DNA of 64,000 nucleotides from Archangium violaceum. GTDB taxonomy: Bacteria > Myxococcota > Myxococcia > Myxococcales > Myxococcaceae. Each line of letters begins with the position of its first letter. Position 1 is the first letter of the stretch. A program made the translations under genes and the position numbers. The notes under the pieces were generated by a model. It worked only from the letters and a program-made list of their open reading frames with translations. It was not told the origin of the DNA and made no database searches. The stretch is from the NCBI RefSeq assembly GCF_016859125.1, contig NZ_CP069338.1:4589501-4653500 (forward strand). Reading direction: 5' to 3'. This document shows, piece by piece, positions 63,260 through 64,000 of this stretch.

Positions 63260-64000
63260 ATGAAGAAGGCCTTCGAACAGAACGTGTCCCGCGCCAAGCC
63301 GCGCCTCCGCTTGGGGGCCTTCACCGGCGTCGTCGATCCCGCCACGCCCGAGGAGACCCCGGAGTCCGCCGAGCCGCAGGCCCAGGTGCATGCTCCCGAG
63401 CCGGAGCCCGAGCAGTACGCGGCCCCCGAGCCCACGCGGGAGCCCGAGCCGCCGGCCGCCGCCGCCAACGATCTGTCCGCCGAGGTGCGGGCCCGTATCG
63501 AGCGCGCCCGCGCCCCGCGCCCCACCGCCTCCGAGGTCATCGAAGCCGCCCTGCGCTCGCCCCCGCACCAGGCGCCGCACCACGCGACGCAGGTGGCCGC
63601 CGCCCAGGCCCACACCGCCCCGGCCCACACCGCTCACGTGGCCACGCCCCCCGCGGCGCCGGTGGCCCGGGTGGAGGCTCCCGAGCCCGAGGTGGAGGTG
63701 CAGACGCCGCCCTCGCCCTCGCCCCGCGAGGACATGGACACGCACGCCCGCCGCGAGCGGCTCAAGGAGCGCCTCAAGGCGGTGCGCGAGAATCCCCGCC
63801 CCGAGCCCCTGCCGGCCAGCGTCGCCGAGGCGGGCATGCGCGCGGTGGAGCGCATCTCCGCGCTGCAGAACGAGCTCTCCAAGGTGAAGGCCCTCAACCT
63901 CTCGCTCACCCAGGAGCTGGAGGTGTCCCGTCGCCAGGCGGAGAAGGCCACCGAGGAGGCGCGCCTGCGCATGGACGAGGCCCGCCGGCTCGCCTCCGAG
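63260..64000 (+). CDS. pomX: PomX, cell-division scaffold (3' end outside window)
   Basis: The frame opens at ATG 63260 and runs to the window end (247 codons, no stop). The N-terminus MKKAFEQNVSRAKPRLRLG has Lys13 and Arg15, reported (from memory) as essential for activating PomZ ATPase in M. xanthus PomX. A long Ala/Pro/Glu-rich disordered region follows (about 25-175), then the start of a coiled coil (about 200 on: ISALQNELSKVKALNLSLTQ). This is exactly the PomX layout. PomX forms the filamentous scaffold of the cluster. It is third in the order pomY-pomZ-pomX. Confidence 0.92.
   Translation, partial: MKKAFEQNVSRAKPRLRLGAFTGVVDPATPEETPESAEPQAQVHAPEPEPEQYAAPEPTREPEPPAAAANDLSAEVRARIERARAPRPTASEVIEAALRSPPHQAPHHATQVAAAQAHTAPAHTAHVATPPAAPVARVEAPEPEVEVQTPPSPSPREDMDTHARRERLKERLKAVRENPRPEPLPASVAEAGMRAVERISALQNELSKVKALNLSLTQELEVSRRQAEKATEEARLRMDEARRLASE

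Overview
The window looks like chromosomal DNA of a Cystobacterineae myxobacterium (Archangium, Cystobacter or Melittangium type). It is very GC-rich. It carries two DUF2378 genes, a DUF2380 (TIGR02269) lipoprotein gene, a Ser/Thr kinase fused to a PilZ-like domain, and many lipoproteins. At the right edge lies the myxobacterial division-site cluster pomY-pomZ-pomX. No rRNA, tRNA, CRISPR array or intact IS element was seen.

Left part (1-6.8 kb): this is an accessory, conflict-related region. It starts with the 3' end of a polymorphic toxin with a Tox-REase-5 domain and its Imm52 immunity gene. A complete two-gene Hachiman-type anti-phage system (hamA-hamB, minus strand) follows in visibly lower-GC DNA. 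Next is a gene-poor stretch and a membrane protein with only a vestigial kinase N-lobe.

7-26.5 kb: mostly ordinary genes mixed with secreted and surface proteins. They include an ATP-grasp protein, an esterase, an overlapping three-gene unit (outer-membrane HhH protein, double lamin-tail lipoprotein, thermonuclease lipoprotein), a frameshifted beta-helix lipoprotein, an MscS channel, and a tail-fibre-like secreted H-type lectin. An osmoprotectant-type ABC transporter with fused binding protein and permease, a Sir2 protein and heme A synthase complete this part. Six copies of a REP-like palindrome sit at gene ends between 7 and 25.5 kb.

26.5-36 kb: the 26.6-26.9 kb gap between ctaA and an enhancer-binding protein gene has a near-perfect sigma-54 promoter, upstream repeats, a run of seven C and a strong terminator. 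I read this as a sigma-54-dependent small RNA gene, probably the homologue of the developmental regulator Pxr. Around it are the enhancer-binding protein (N-terminal XRE HTH), a coiled-coil membrane protein, an aldehyde dehydrogenase, a lipoprotein hydrolase, a methyltransferase and a PAP2 phosphatase.

37-45 kb: a second accessory region. It holds a DUF2380 lipoprotein toxin-like locus arranged like sitBAI, a truncated alpha/beta hydrolase remnant behind a LysR gene, and a frameshifted small lipoprotein with its partner gene. Several reading frames here are broken.

45-64 kb: two histidine kinases (one with degenerate ATP-binding boxes), a ceramidase-like lipoprotein with Thr at the usual nucleophile position, a Cys-rich lipoprotein, the kinase-PilZ fusion, gluconokinase, and an operon of aldehyde dehydrogenase, B3/B4 protein and phosphotransferase. 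A PLD-like protein, a desaturase-AraC pair and an XRE regulator with a palindromic candidate operator follow, then pomYZX, with pomX cut by the window end.
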